Shown piece after piece: positions 24,471 through 31,407 of a stretch of DNA of 37,208 nucleotides (its first letter is position 1; each line of letters begins with the position of its first letter). The notes beneath the pieces were generated by a model that was given only the letters and a program-made list of their open reading frames with translations, ran no database searches and was not told where the DNA came from. This DNA comes from Streptococcus shenyangsis (GTDB lineage Bacteria; Bacillota; Bacilli; Lactobacillales; Streptococcaceae). The position numbers and the translations under genes are program-made. The stretch is from contig NZ_VFSH01000017.1 of NCBI RefSeq assembly GCF_006385785.1, forward strand, positions 1 to 37,208, written 5' to 3'.

Positions 24471-25406
24471 ATGGACATTTGCCATCAAATTTTAGAAAAA
24501 ATCAAAGAATACGACACGATTATCATTCATCGTCATATGAAACCAGACCCTGATGCCTTGGGAAGTCAGGTGGGATTGAAAGCCTTGCTGGAATATCATT
24601 TCCCTGAAAAAACCATCAAAGCCGTTGGTTTTGATGAACCAACTCTTACTTGGATGGCTGAGATGGATCTTGTTGAAGATAGTGCTTACCAAGGCGCCCT
24701 TGTCATCGTCTGTGATACGGCGAATACTGCTCGTATCGATGATAAGCGCTATCGTCAAGGTGATTTTCTCATTAAGATTGACCACCATCCAAATGATGAT
24801 GTCTACGGTGACCTATCTTGGGTGGATACTAGTTCAAGTAGCGCTAGTGAGATGATTACCCTATTTGCCCAAACAACCCAACTGGCCTTGTCAGATCGCG
24901 CTGCTGAGTTGCTCTTTGCAGGAATTGTCGGTGATACAGGTCGCTTCCTCTACCCTTCTACCACTGCACGGACTCTTCGCCTGGCTGCTTATTTGAGAGA
25001 ACATAACTTTGATTTTGCGGCTCTCACTCGTAAAATGGACACTATGAGCTACAAAATTGCTAAACTTCAAGGCTACATCTATGACCATCTGGAAGTGGAT
25101 GAAAATGGTGCAGCACGAGTTATCCTGAGTCAAGAAGTCTTGAAACAATTTAATGTTACCGATGCTGAAACTGCAGCCATTGTCGGTGCTCCTGGACGTA
25201 TTGACAGTGTGAGTCTCTGGGGAATTTTTGTGGAGCAGGCTGATGGCCACTACCGTGTTCGCTTACGCAGTAAAATTCATCCTATCAATGAAATTGCCAA
25301 AGAACATGATGGAGGAGGCCACCCTCTAGCAAGTGGTGCCAATTCCTATAGCCAAGAGGAAAACGAAATCATCTACCAAAAGTTAAAAAACTTGCTTAAA
25401 AACTGA
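24471..25406 (+). CDS. pde2: DHH/DHHA1 phosphodiesterase, Pde2/NrnA type
   Basis: Pde2 in pneumococcus turns pApA (from c-di-AMP) into AMP, and relatives (NrnA) also degrade nanoRNA and pAp. The DHH domain shows HRHMKPDPDALGSQ (motif I), CDTANTARI (motif II) and KIDHHPNDD (motif III, DHH); the DHHA1 domain ends with GGGHPLASGA. The start at 24471 (MDICHQIL, 311 residues) is set by GAGG 6 nt upstream; a frame from 24459 lacks a ribosome site. It is followed by rpmE2 without a strong terminator between. Confidence 0.93.
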   Translation: MDICHQILEKIKEYDTIIIHRHMKPDPDALGSQVGLKALLEYHFPEKTIKAVGFDEPTLTWMAEMDLVEDSAYQGALVIVCDTANTARIDDKRYRQGDFLIKIDHHPNDDVYGDLSWVDTSSSSASEMITLFAQTTQLALSDRAAELLFAGIVGDTGRFLYPSTTARTLRLAAYLREHNFDFAALTRKMDTMSYKIAKLQGYIYDHLEVDENGAARVILSQEVLKQFNVTDAETAAIVGAPGRIDSVSLWGIFVEQADGHYRVRLRSKIHPINEIAKEHDGGGHPLASGANSYSQEENEIIYQKLKNLLKN

Positions 25407-25501
25407 TAAAATACTTGCCAAATTTTTCAGAATCTGATAGACTAGTATGGTAACAATCTATGGCTCGCAAAGAGACCATGGCAGAAAGGAAATATTGCAA
25501 A

Positions 25502-25741
25502 ATGAAAAAAGATATCCATCCAGAATATCGCCCAGTTGTCTTCATGGACACAACTACTGGTTACCAATTCCTTAGCGGTTCAACAAAACGCTCTAACGAA
25601 ACAGTTGAGTTCGAAGGCGAAACTTACCCATTGATCCGTGTGGAAATTTCATCAGACTCACACCCATTCTACACTGGACGTCAAAAGTTCACTCAAGCAG
25701 ATGGACGCGTGGATCGTTTCAACAAAAAATACGGTCTCAAA
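25502..25741 (+). CDS. rpmE2: 50S ribosomal protein L31 type B
   Basis: This is L31 of the zinc-free type B: it starts [16 protein letters not shown], lacks the CxxC pairs of type A, and has the block [16 protein letters not shown]. At 80 residues it has normal length. The true ATG is 25502; the longer frame from 25460 would add residues unlike any L31. AGAAAGGAAA lies a little far upstream. TAA is at 25742-25744 and the terminator follows at once. Confidence 0.95.
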
Positions 25742-25749
25742 TAATGATA

Positions 25750-25778
25750 AAAAGAACAGTTTCAGCTGTTCTTTTTTT
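25750..25778 (+). terminator. Terminator of rpmE2
   Basis: AAAGAACAG-TTTCAG-CTGTTCTTTTTTT, a perfect stem with a long T-run. Confidence 0.9.
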
Positions 25779-25903
25779 GTTACATGACTATTGATCCAAA
25801 GTATTCAGTATGCTATTAGGTACTTTTTTTGTTTTACAATTTTATAAAGTTTATTAAATCACAAATTTTAAGGCCACACAAATTACGTGATTTAATATAA
25901 AAT

Positions 25904-26077
25904 TTAAAAATCTGAATTGTTTTTAAAGTTTTTATACTCTCTAAAAACACCTCTATAATACATACTCAGACCTAATATAGCAATAAATTTATGAATAATA
26001 GTATTTGATTCGAATAAAATGTTAATGGCTATCCCAGTCATTATAAAACTAATTGCAATTATTAAACGATGCTTCAT
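25904..26077 (-). CDS. Small membrane protein, 57 aa, bacteriocin-associated
   Basis: ATG 26077 has GAGGTACAG just upstream and the frame runs 57 codons to TAA at 25906-25904. The protein starts MKHRLIIAISFIMTGIAINI, shows two hydrophobic segments, and ends in a basic/polar tail (YYRGVFREYKNFKNNSDF). It begins 7 bp after the end of the broken bacteriocin gene at 26085-26221. That position and shape are typical of small immunity proteins in blp-like loci, but I cannot name a family. Confidence 0.6.
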   Translation of the reverse strand: MKHRLIIAISFIMTGIAINILFESNTIIHKFIAILGLSMYYRGVFREYKNFKNNSDF

Positions 26078-26084
26078 CTGTACC

Positions 26085-26221
26085 TCAACGTTCTATATCT
26101 CCAGTTCTTCCCAAAAAGCTTATAATAGCTCCACCATGTCCTCCTAAAGCAACAATTCCTTCTCAAAACATGAAAGTCCACCTTCAATGCTGGACAATAT
26201 TACTTCAAATTGTCTCATCAT
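26085..26221 (-). pseudogene. Double-glycine bacteriocin precursor, frameshifted
   Basis: After GGAAGTATTC the frame opens MMRQFEVILSSIEGG, a textbook double-glycine leader, then LSCFEKELLL and a stop at 26146-26144. Another frame over the same bases carries on EGIVALGGHGGAIISFLGRT and ends GDIER at 26085. The Gly/Ala-rich stretch with GxxxG spacing is typical of class IIb two-peptide bacteriocins. A small indel between the halves explains the split. Confidence 0.75.
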
Positions 26222-26296
26222 GAATACTTCCTTAGATTTATATAAAAAATTTTTTGTCTTGTTAAAAACTTGGTAAGTTTTTTCTGCTCATTTTCC

Positions 26297-26596
26297 TTAT
26301 CTCGTTATACCAAAAGAAATTAATCCTTGAGCTAGATTTTTACTCAATTGTCCATATGTGGCAATTTCTTTATAAAATGTCGCAACCTTTGGGCTCATTG
26401 ATTTGTGACTATTAATCCCACTAACAGCCTGCTGACGAAGAGCTTCAGCCAACTCCATGACAACTCTCTGCTCATTTTTTGTATTCTCTAATAGAATTTT
26501 ATAACGTAATAAAATATCTCGTTCATTTTTATGAATATCTGTATCTAAAATCAAATTATAAATCTTATTAAGAATTTCTTCTGTTCTCTTATCCAT
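26297..26596 (-). CDS. Bacteriocin immunity protein (enterocin A immunity family)
   Basis: This 99-residue cytoplasmic four-helix protein is of the EntA-immunity type, which protects producers from class II bacteriocins. Cues are the length, the helical heptad-like pattern (ILNKIYNLILDTDIHKNERD, ILLRYKILLENT) and the C-terminal half with SPKVATFYKEIATYGQLSKN, which matches the family ending. GAGGATAATTT before the ATG lies within the end of the upstream 59-codon ORF, whose stop is 3 bp away, so the two are translationally coupled. Confidence 0.85.
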   Translation of the reverse strand: MDKRTEEILNKIYNLILDTDIHKNERDILLRYKILLENTKNEQRVVMELAEALRQQAVSGINSHKSMSPKVATFYKEIATYGQLSKNLAQGLISFGITR

Positions 26597-26599
26597 AAA

Positions 26600-26779
26600 T
26601 TATCCTCTATAAGCTAAAATCCAATATCTCCTCCCCAATGATGATATCCAACCATTAGCCATGACATCTTTAGTTGACTCACAATCACACTTAGTTACAA
26701 TACCCCCATTCTCAATTTGGAAATTAACAAATGAAACATTGTCCAAACATGTAATGAGGCTAAAAATTATAGTCGTCAC
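26600..26779 (-). CDS. Unfamiliar small peptide, 59 aa, coupled to immunity gene
   Basis: The frame runs from a GTG at 26779 (4 bp after the 47-aa ORF stop) to TAA at 26602-26600. It starts MTTIIFSLITCLDNVSFVNF (GTG as Met) and then has QIENGG, which could be a double-glycine cleavage site, followed by IVTKCDCESTKDVMANGWIS and the end SLGRRYWILAYRG. A CxC pair and the aromatic, basic end suit a secreted peptide. The leader is not canonical, so a shortened or frame-damaged precursor is possible. The immunity gene begins 3 bp after it, which suggests this is the cognate bacteriocin. Confidence 0.5.
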   Translation of the reverse strand: MTTIIFSLITCLDNVSFVNFQIENGGIVTKCDCESTKDVMANGWISSLGRRYWILAYRG

Positions 26780-26783
26780 AACC

Positions 26784-26927
26784 TTATAAAGTTCCCTTTT
26801 GGTTTATTCCTTTTAAACCTATACAAATCAATAGTAGAGTTGCTATGATATCAACAATATCTTGTGACTTTAGTAAAGACAAGATTCCTAGAGAAATAAT
26901 ATAAAATATACTAATTATTTTTCTCAT
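26784..26927 (-). CDS. Small membrane protein, 47 aa
   Basis: ATG 26927 overlaps the stop of the 65-aa peptide gene by one base (TAATG) and the frame ends TAA at 26786-26784. MRKIISIFYIISLGILSLLK is the first hydrophobic segment and IIATLLLICIGLKG the second. Such tiny two-helix proteins directly after a double-glycine peptide are commonly dedicated immunity proteins, which is my inference here. No family recognised. Confidence 0.6.
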   Translation of the reverse strand: MRKIISIFYIISLGILSLLKSQDIVDIIATLLLICIGLKGINQKGTL

Positions 26928-27124
26928 TATTTACAAAAACTTTCTGCCGCTAGCCCGCCTGTTGAAATCGCAAATGTAACACTAACAGGATCAGCGTTGA
27001 AAAAGCCTATCTCAACCATCCCTGCCGTATCTAAAATACATGTCAAGTCATTTTTACCTCCTTCAACAGTAGCAAGAGTATCAGCTTTTCGCACATTAAC
27101 TTGTTCGATAGTTTTTATATTCAC
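26927..27124 (-). CDS. Double-glycine leader peptide, putative bacteriocin
   Basis: This 65-residue precursor starts at GTG 27124 behind a very strong ribosome site (AGGAGG, 8 nt). The leader NVRKADTLATVEGG fits the double-glycine pattern cut by bacteriocin ABC exporters with a C39 peptidase domain. The mature part is 42 residues, KNDLTCILDTAGMVEIGFFN onward, with two cysteines placed near its ends (NDLTC and ESFCK) that could form one disulfide. I do not recognise the mature peptide. Promoter module P1 lies upstream and two to three further small genes follow in overlapping order. Confidence 0.7.
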   Translation of the reverse strand: MNIKTIEQVNVRKADTLATVEGGKNDLTCILDTAGMVEIGFFNADPVSVTFAISTGGLAAESFCK

Positions 27125-27160
27125 AATGGATACCTCCTATATAATAGGTATTTTTTGTCA

Positions 27161-27218
27161 GATTATAATCTTGACAAGTTCAGTATAGCAGTACAAAATC
27201 GATTTTTACCACAAAGTA
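27161..27218 (-). promoter_or_regulatory. Promoter module P1 of the peptide operon
   Basis: Read leftward it holds CTTTGTGGTAAAAATC, 13 nt, TATACTGAACTTGTCAAG and GATTATAATC (-10 TATAAT). There is no good -35 hexamer, which suggests activator dependence. The arrangement is the same, base for base in spacing, as P2 at 27551-27608. Confidence 0.65.
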
Positions 27219-27229
27219 TTTACATGCTG

Positions 27230-27460
27230 CTAACTCCACTTATCTTCAAATTTAAATAGACACATTATCGGAGTTATTAATAAGAAAAAATCTAACCAAT
27301 TTAGATAGTTCATAATATACGATATAATACCAGCCAAAACGAAAAGGTACAAAGCTGTACGATATCCTCTCTTTGGGTTTTTATCAGCCTTGGTGTTAAA
27401 AATAATGTACATGCAACAAATCGCAATGAGTATAAGCTGAATCATAGTTTCATTTAACAT
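27230..27460 (-). CDS. Small membrane protein, 76 aa, bacteriocin-associated
   Basis: ATG 27460 has GAGGTGCTAAT upstream. The protein has three hydrophobic segments (IQLILIAICCMYIIF, TALYLFVLAGIISYIM, FFLLITPIMCLF) separated by charged loops (NTKADKNPKRGYR). It lies downstream of promoter module P2 and upstream of P1. The layout suits an immunity or accessory protein of a blp-type locus, but the family is not recognised. Confidence 0.6.
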   Translation of the reverse strand: MLNETMIQLILIAICCMYIIFNTKADKNPKRGYRTALYLFVLAGIISYIMNYLNWLDFFLLITPIMCLFKFEDKWS

Positions 27461-27485
27461 ATTAGCACCTCTTATTTTTTTAAAA

Positions 27486-27515
27486 CTATTTTGAATGAGT
27501 TGTTTTTGCTTCCAC
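27486..27515 (-). pseudogene. Possible bacteriocin leader stub behind P2
   Basis: At the position where P1 has its GTG start, P2 has GTG GAA GCA AAA ACA ACT and a stop after nine codons (MEAKTTHSK), resembling the start MNIKTIEQV. This suggests a second peptide gene lost its body. Weak evidence. Confidence 0.3.
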
Positions 27516-27550
27516 GATGAGTAGATCCTCTATAATATATGATTTTATGA

Positions 27551-27608
27551 GATTATAACCTTGACAAGTTCAGTATATCAGGAAAGAAGAGATTTTTACC
27601 ACAAAGTC
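27551..27608 (-). promoter_or_regulatory. Promoter module P2
   Basis: Same elements and spacing as P1: CTTTGTGGTAAAAATC, 13 nt, TATACTGAACTTGTCAAG, GTTATAATC. It would drive the stub and the 76-aa membrane protein gene. Confidence 0.65.
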
Positions 27609-27791
27609 TTTAAATGTACTTTTTTCATCACGAAACGTATTTTTTCATGATTTGTAACCTTTCAATATTAAAAATAAACCATTTTAAAATTTGTTCCACA
27701 AATCGATGCTAGATATTGTGAACTCGTCACTCTAGCTTTTTTGCCCAGTTTTATTGTTATGACTATTTCCTAACTCATTTACAGGAACTAG

Positions 27792-27962
27792 CTAAAAAAT
27801 AAGGAAGGTACAACTTACCTTACTATCATCATGTAATCCAAAGAAATAGACTTTGAAACCAGAGCCATTCAAACTGATATGATCCTCTTTAACATAGAGG
27901 AAATTCCTTACCCCTCCATAGTTTCCATTAATGAATACCTTATCTATTAAAAAAAAGACCAT
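27792..27962 (-). pseudogene. Unidentified 56-codon fragment
   Basis: An open frame includes KVFINGNYGGVRNFLYVKED and HISLNGSGFKVYFFGLHDDS, a beta-rich, gene-like composition, but no ribosome site precedes the ATG at 27962. It is probably the tail of a lost gene between the bacteriocin genes and the regulators, where a blp-type locus would carry its pheromone and transporter genes. No family recognised. The rest of 27609-28083 shows nothing convincing. Confidence 0.35.
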
Positions 27963-28083
27963 CTTATCATTTGGCCCCTGACCCTAGAATCAAAGTAATG
28001 AAAGAGAGTCACCATAAAATGGTTACGTCAGAATTCCTATGTTTGCTATAAATTGAGCATTTAAATGTATATAAAGTCATAAC

Positions 28084-28135
28084 AAAAGAGTCCCCCTTAA
28101 AATATTCTATAGAATATTTTAAGGGGGACTCTTTT
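28084..28135 (-). terminator. 52-bp perfect palindrome after the histidine kinase gene
   Basis: The two 26-base arms (28084-28109 and 28110-28135) are exact reverse complements with no unpaired loop, starting AAAAGAGTCCCCCTTAAAAT. The right arm overlaps the stop codon of the kinase gene. With TTTTG after it on the minus strand it can terminate the regulatory operon, but its length and perfection are unusual. Confidence 0.7.
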
Positions 28136-29459
28136 AAAGTTCTATTTCCAAGATCTGTGTAAAGACATAATTTTTACTTGTGGTTTTCAAACATACATTT
28201 GGATAAGATTTTAAAATTCTCCGAACATTCGCCAAGCCTATACCCCTACCTACGCCTTTTGAAGAATTGTCACGCTTGAATATATCTCTCAATTCTATCT
28301 CTCTTTCTAAAGTAGAATTTTTTACAATCATGACTAATTTATTCCATTCTGTATCTTCAAGAAAACAAATTGCTATTCCTCCTTCTGCTGCGGACTCTAT
28401 AGCATTATCTAACAAGATAGAAGTAATTGTTAAGAAGTCAATTTGTTCCATATTTTTTATAGAGAACTGTTCACTAATCTCCAGGGAAACTGGAATAGAT
28501 AAGTTTTGGGCCTCCGATAACTTAGATAATAGTAAACTCTTTAGCGCCAAATCATTGATATTTCTTAGATGTGCTACATCAAAACGCTTGCCTTTTAATT
28601 TTTCACCAGAATTTTTCAAAACACTATCATAAACTTGAGAAACCAGATTAATATCTTTTTGATCTATACCTATTTTTAAGCTTGACAAAATATTAGCATA
28701 ATCATGTCTGAAGCCTCTAATTTCTTGATACAACCCTTCAACTTGTTGACTATAATTGCTAAGATTTTGCAATTGAATGTCTTTTTGTAGAACGACTTTC
28801 TCCTGTAATTCTTGAAGTAATTTTCTATCCAATAGATTAACAAAACAAATAAACAATAAAAAGTAAACTGCTGTCAATAATTCTTTATAATCCAACATTC
28901 TATCCCAACTTACTTTATCACTGTAGTTTATATAAGGTGGTAAGATAAAATAGGCTAGCATTAAAGTATCCGCAGTAATTAAAATAAATTTTGTCTTTCT
29001 ATCCAAGTTCTTTATTTTTAAATGACTAAAATTATATCGAAAGAGACTAATAAGAAATAACACAATAATTTCAGCTAATAAAGAGAAAATCATTGTTCCT
29101 AGATTAGTTTCATATAGTCTATACAATATTGGAATCTTAGAAATTATAAAGTAACCTAAGAAATTTTTGATGACATCCCAAAATCCAATTGGAAATAATG
29201 AGTAAAAAAGTAATAAAGAAACCTTACTTCTTAATTTACCAATAGACAAAGTATATAGGATAAAAAAGGTAGGATAAAGCAATAATGACCCAAGAAAGTA
29301 AAATTCAGTTGATTTAAATAAAACAATAAATAGTAATGTTAAAAGATGGAACAGAATAATGGACATTACTACTTTTTTCAGATTTAATCTCTCACCTACA
29401 ACCCTAGCATGGATACATAACAATAGAAAAACACCTAAAATATTTAAAAAAAATATCAT
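28134..29459 (-). CDS. BlpH/ComD-like sensor histidine kinase (HPK10)
   Basis: This 441-residue peptide-pheromone receptor kinase of the AgrC/ComD/BlpH class has an N-terminal half with six to seven membrane segments (1-about 210), a coiled stretch, then FRHDYANIL with the phospho-acceptor His252, typical of HPK10. LLDNAIESA is the N box, and RGIGLANVRRIL is the G box. GGAG precedes the ATG. It lies 10 bp after the response-regulator gene, so the order is LytTR protein, regulator, kinase, as in blpS-blpR-blpH. The pheromone it hears is not evident in the window. The symbol is withheld because the location differs from the pneumococcal blp locus. Confidence 0.88.
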   Translation of the reverse strand: MIFFLNILGVFLLLCIHARVVGERLNLKKVVMSIILFHLLTLLFIVLFKSTEFYFLGSLLLYPTFFILYTLSIGKLRSKVSLLLFYSLFPIGFWDVIKNFLGYFIISKIPILYRLYETNLGTMIFSLLAEIIVLFLISLFRYNFSHLKIKNLDRKTKFILITADTLMLAYFILPPYINYSDKVSWDRMLDYKELLTAVYFLLFICFVNLLDRKLLQELQEKVVLQKDIQLQNLSNYSQQVEGLYQEIRGFRHDYANILSSLKIGIDQKDINLVSQVYDSVLKNSGEKLKGKRFDVAHLRNINDLALKSLLLSKLSEAQNLSIPVSLEISEQFSIKNMEQIDFLTITSILLDNAIESAAEGGIAICFLEDTEWNKLVMIVKNSTLEREIELRDIFKRDNSSKGVGRGIGLANVRRILKSYPNVCLKTTSKNYVFTQILEIEL

Positions 29460-29469
29460 CTAAATCTCC

Positions 29470-30210
29470 TTAGTCATGAAGTCTTTCGATAGCTTTCATA
29501 AGTGGACGAATTTTTAATCTAGAGACAATACAAGAGGATCCGTTCTGAAAATGAACTATCCGGTTTTCTTTATCAATTAAAGATATATTATAAGGATTTA
29601 CGATAAATGATCTATGACATTGAAACAAACGTGGTTCCTGTTTAAGAATATCTGACAATTGTCCATAAAATTCAACTATGTCTCGTTTTGAATAGAGAGT
29701 CAACTTATGAGCAATTGTTGATGTTTCAATATACAATAAATCTTTAAAAGGGACTTGAATTTGAGCTTTGGATCCTGTAAATATAAAAGAGTCCTCAGAT
29801 ACTGTTCTTCTTTGATTATCGCTAACACTTAAAATAACATTTTCAATTCGTTTGATAAATAATGGTTCAGGTAATTCTTTATCAATGAAATCAATAGCCG
29901 ATACTAAATATTCAAAAGATACAGGCATAAACTCAGAATGTGATGTTACAAAAGCAATCACTGCTTGAGAATCAAGTTTTCTAATTTCTCTAGCAACGTC
30001 TAATCCTCTTTTGTCATCATCTTTTATTTCAATATCAAGTAAAAATAATTGATGATTTCCTCTCTCTGAAATGTCCTCTAAAAGCTGTTGAGGTTTTCCA
30101 TAAACCTCAAAATGCCTATACTCAATCTTATTATCCACCAAAATTTTTTTGACAACATTTTCAATTCTAGTCTGTTGTAAAAAATTATCTTCTAGTATAA
30201 AAATATTCAC
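29470..30210 (-). CDS. BlpR/ComE-like LytTR response regulator
   Basis: This 246-residue response regulator has a receiver domain FILEDNFLQQTRIE at the start, phospho-acceptor Asp59 in LFLLDIEIKD, and the conserved Lys near SAIDFIDKELPE. The C-terminal LytTR DNA-binding domain (about 140-243) has FKDLLYIETS and FQCHRSFIVNPYNISLIDKE. It closely resembles pneumococcal BlpR as I remember it (LQCHRSFLINPANV). GTG start with GGAGTGAAGTA. Likely targets are promoter modules P1 and P2. Confidence 0.9.
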   Translation of the reverse strand: MNIFILEDNFLQQTRIENVVKKILVDNKIEYRHFEVYGKPQQLLEDISERGNHQLFLLDIEIKDDDKRGLDVAREIRKLDSQAVIAFVTSHSEFMPVSFEYLVSAIDFIDKELPEPLFIKRIENVILSVSDNQRRTVSEDSFIFTGSKAQIQVPFKDLLYIETSTIAHKLTLYSKRDIVEFYGQLSDILKQEPRLFQCHRSFIVNPYNISLIDKENRIVHFQNGSSCIVSRLKIRPLMKAIERLHD

Positions 30211-30220
30211 TACTTCACTC

Positions 30221-30553
30221 CTATATATTTTTCCACTGATTTTTTAATATTGTAAAGTGTCTTCTAGAACAAGCGATGTCTGATACTCTATCATCCATAA
30301 ACATAATCGTTCTTGTCTCATGATTAAATCCTGCTATTTTATCTTTATTCACAAGAAACTTTCTATGGCATCTAATAAGTTCTTCTGTACTTTCCTCTTC
30401 GATTTTAGCTAGTGAGGTTGAAGCTTCAAAATTCCCTTCTGCTGTTACAAAAAGAACAGCATGAGCTTTTGTTGGGTGAGTTGTAACATAATAAATTTTA
30501 GAGAGTGGTACCTTTACGATAGCTCTATCTTGATATAAAATATAGTCTTTCAT
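30221..30553 (-). CDS. Stand-alone LytTR DNA-binding protein (BlpS-like)
   Basis: This 110-residue protein consists of one LytTR domain without a receiver: VPLSKIYYVTTHPTKAHAVL, TEELIRCHRKFLVNKDKIAG and the end ACSRRHFTILKNQW. AGAAGGAGGCTAAAT before the ATG is an excellent ribosome site. It precedes the response regulator by 10 bp, the position of blpS in pneumococcal blp loci. Without a phosphorylation domain it could compete with or modulate the regulator at shared sites. Confidence 0.85.
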   Translation of the reverse strand: MKDYILYQDRAIVKVPLSKIYYVTTHPTKAHAVLFVTAEGNFEASTSLAKIEEESTEELIRCHRKFLVNKDKIAGFNHETRTIMFMDDRVSDIACSRRHFTILKNQWKNI

Positions 30554-30619
30554 ATTTAGCCTCCTTCTATAAGTTTAATCTTATCAGAATGATGGAAATT
30601 AAATTATAAAAATCTCAAA

Positions 30620-30659
30620 TGGTAAAAATTTTCTTAATTTAGACATTTCAGGATAAAAT
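30620..30659 (+). promoter_or_regulatory. P3: divergent promoter with the TGGTAAAAAT motif
   Basis: TGGTAAAAAT (30620-30629), also found in P1 and P2, points rightward here, and TAAAAT (30654-30659) could be a -10. The distance from motif to -10 is 34 bases versus 44 in P1/P2, one helical turn shorter. The motif is AT-rich, so chance is not excluded. Confidence 0.35.
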
Positions 30660-30732
30660 AGATACTTTTTAGTATCTCAATAATATTAATCTTTCTTCAT
30701 TTGATAAACTAATTTCTAATGAAAGGAAAGCT

Positions 30733-30819
30733 ATGAAGGCAATTCAAATTTTACACTACTCTTTATTTGGCTATATTTTATCTCTGTATTTAAAATATTA
30801 TTTCTTAAAAAACATTTAA
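30733..30819 (+). CDS. Divergent 28-aa hydrophobic peptide
   Basis: The frame MKAIQILHYSLFGYILSLYL (plus KYYFLKNI) has a good ribosome site (GAAAGGAAAGCT) and ends TAA 30817-30819. It is aromatic and hydrophobic with a Lys at each end, without a double-glycine leader. It stands alone, divergent from the LytTR operon. It could be a short signalling peptide, a toxin-like membrane peptide, or the start of a gene that has been lost. No family recognised. Confidence 0.4.
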   Translation: MKAIQILHYSLFGYILSLYLKYYFLKNI

Positions 30820-30918
30820 AAATACAAAAATTTTACAAGGACATAAGATTAACTACAAATATAAATCTTCTACTTATTTTATCATAAAATCAGGGTCTCT
30901 AACATCTAAAAAAGTTTC

Positions 30919-31092
30919 CTATCTAAACACTACTTCTGTTTTTAGTTGTTTTGATTCTTGATATGGAATGAAAATGATATCTAACAGTCAATCAATTTTT
31001 TCAAGATCTTGGACGGATATATCAGATAATCTATGAATTAGCTTCTTAAATATATCACTATTGTCCTGATTTTTCTTAAAATTTTGTAAACA
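30919..31092 (-). pseudogene. C-terminal remnant of an unidentified protein
   Basis: A minus-strand frame reads CLQNFKKNQDNSDIFKKLIH, then RLSDISVQDLEKID, TGA (30990-30988), then LLDIIFIPYQESKQLKTEVV and FR-stop at 30919. The TGA stands where a Trp codon (TGG) would continue the sentence, and no start is present. The amphipathic helical composition suggests the end of a regulator, but I cannot name it. The rest of 30820-31167 shows no gene. Confidence 0.4.
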
Positions 31093-31167
31093 TCAATTAT
31101 GACCACCCATAAAAGGCTTAATCATGAATTTTTAAAATCAGTTTTTAATTCCAAATTTTCCAAGCTC

Positions 31168-31226
31168 AAAAAAACTTTGCACTCTAGCTAGCCACACAAT
31201 GGTTACCAGAGTACAAAGTTTTTTAT
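31168..31226 (-). terminator. Terminator of the efe-tat operon
   Basis: On the minus strand AAAAAACTTTG-ACTCT arms pair with AGAGT-CAAAG (one mismatched base between), and TTTTTTT follows. It lies just after tatA. Confidence 0.75.
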
Positions 31227-31236
31227 TAGACAAGAT

Positions 31237-31407
31237 TTAGTCTTCCTTATCTTGATTTTCATTTCCTTTAACTGCTTTTTTAAATTCGGATAGCATTTTA
31301 CCAATTGATTCGCCTAGTTCAGGCAATCGTTTTGGTCCGAAGATTAAGAGAGCTCCTAAAACGATAATAATCAATCCTGGTGCTCCGATATCACGTAAGA
31401 TTCCCAT
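31237..31407 (-). CDS. tatA: Sec-independent translocase protein TatA
   Basis: TatA forms the pore-like assembly of the Tat translocase. This 56-residue protein starts MGILRDIGAPGLIIIVLGAL, one membrane helix, followed by the hinge FGPKRLPELGESIGKMLSEF, the family signature (FGP and amphipathic helix), and a charged tail NENQDKED. Its ATG (31407) is inside the 3' end of tatC, 17 bp from that stop, with AAAGGAGCGAGAA as ribosome site. It is the last gene of the operon. Confidence 0.95.
   Translation of the reverse strand: MGILRDIGAPGLIIIVLGALLIFGPKRLPELGESIGKMLSEFKKAVKGNENQDKED

Noticed and set aside
28009..28080. 23-codon frame MTLYTFKCSIYSKHRNSD... where a pheromone gene might be expected after the kinase
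   Set aside because: No Shine-Dalgarno sequence and no double-glycine leader; the start lies right beside the 52-bp palindrome.
31105..31125. GACCACCC near 31100 resembling the IS200 end at 37088
   Set aside because: Only about eight bases match and the partner half of the hairpin is missing; likely chance.
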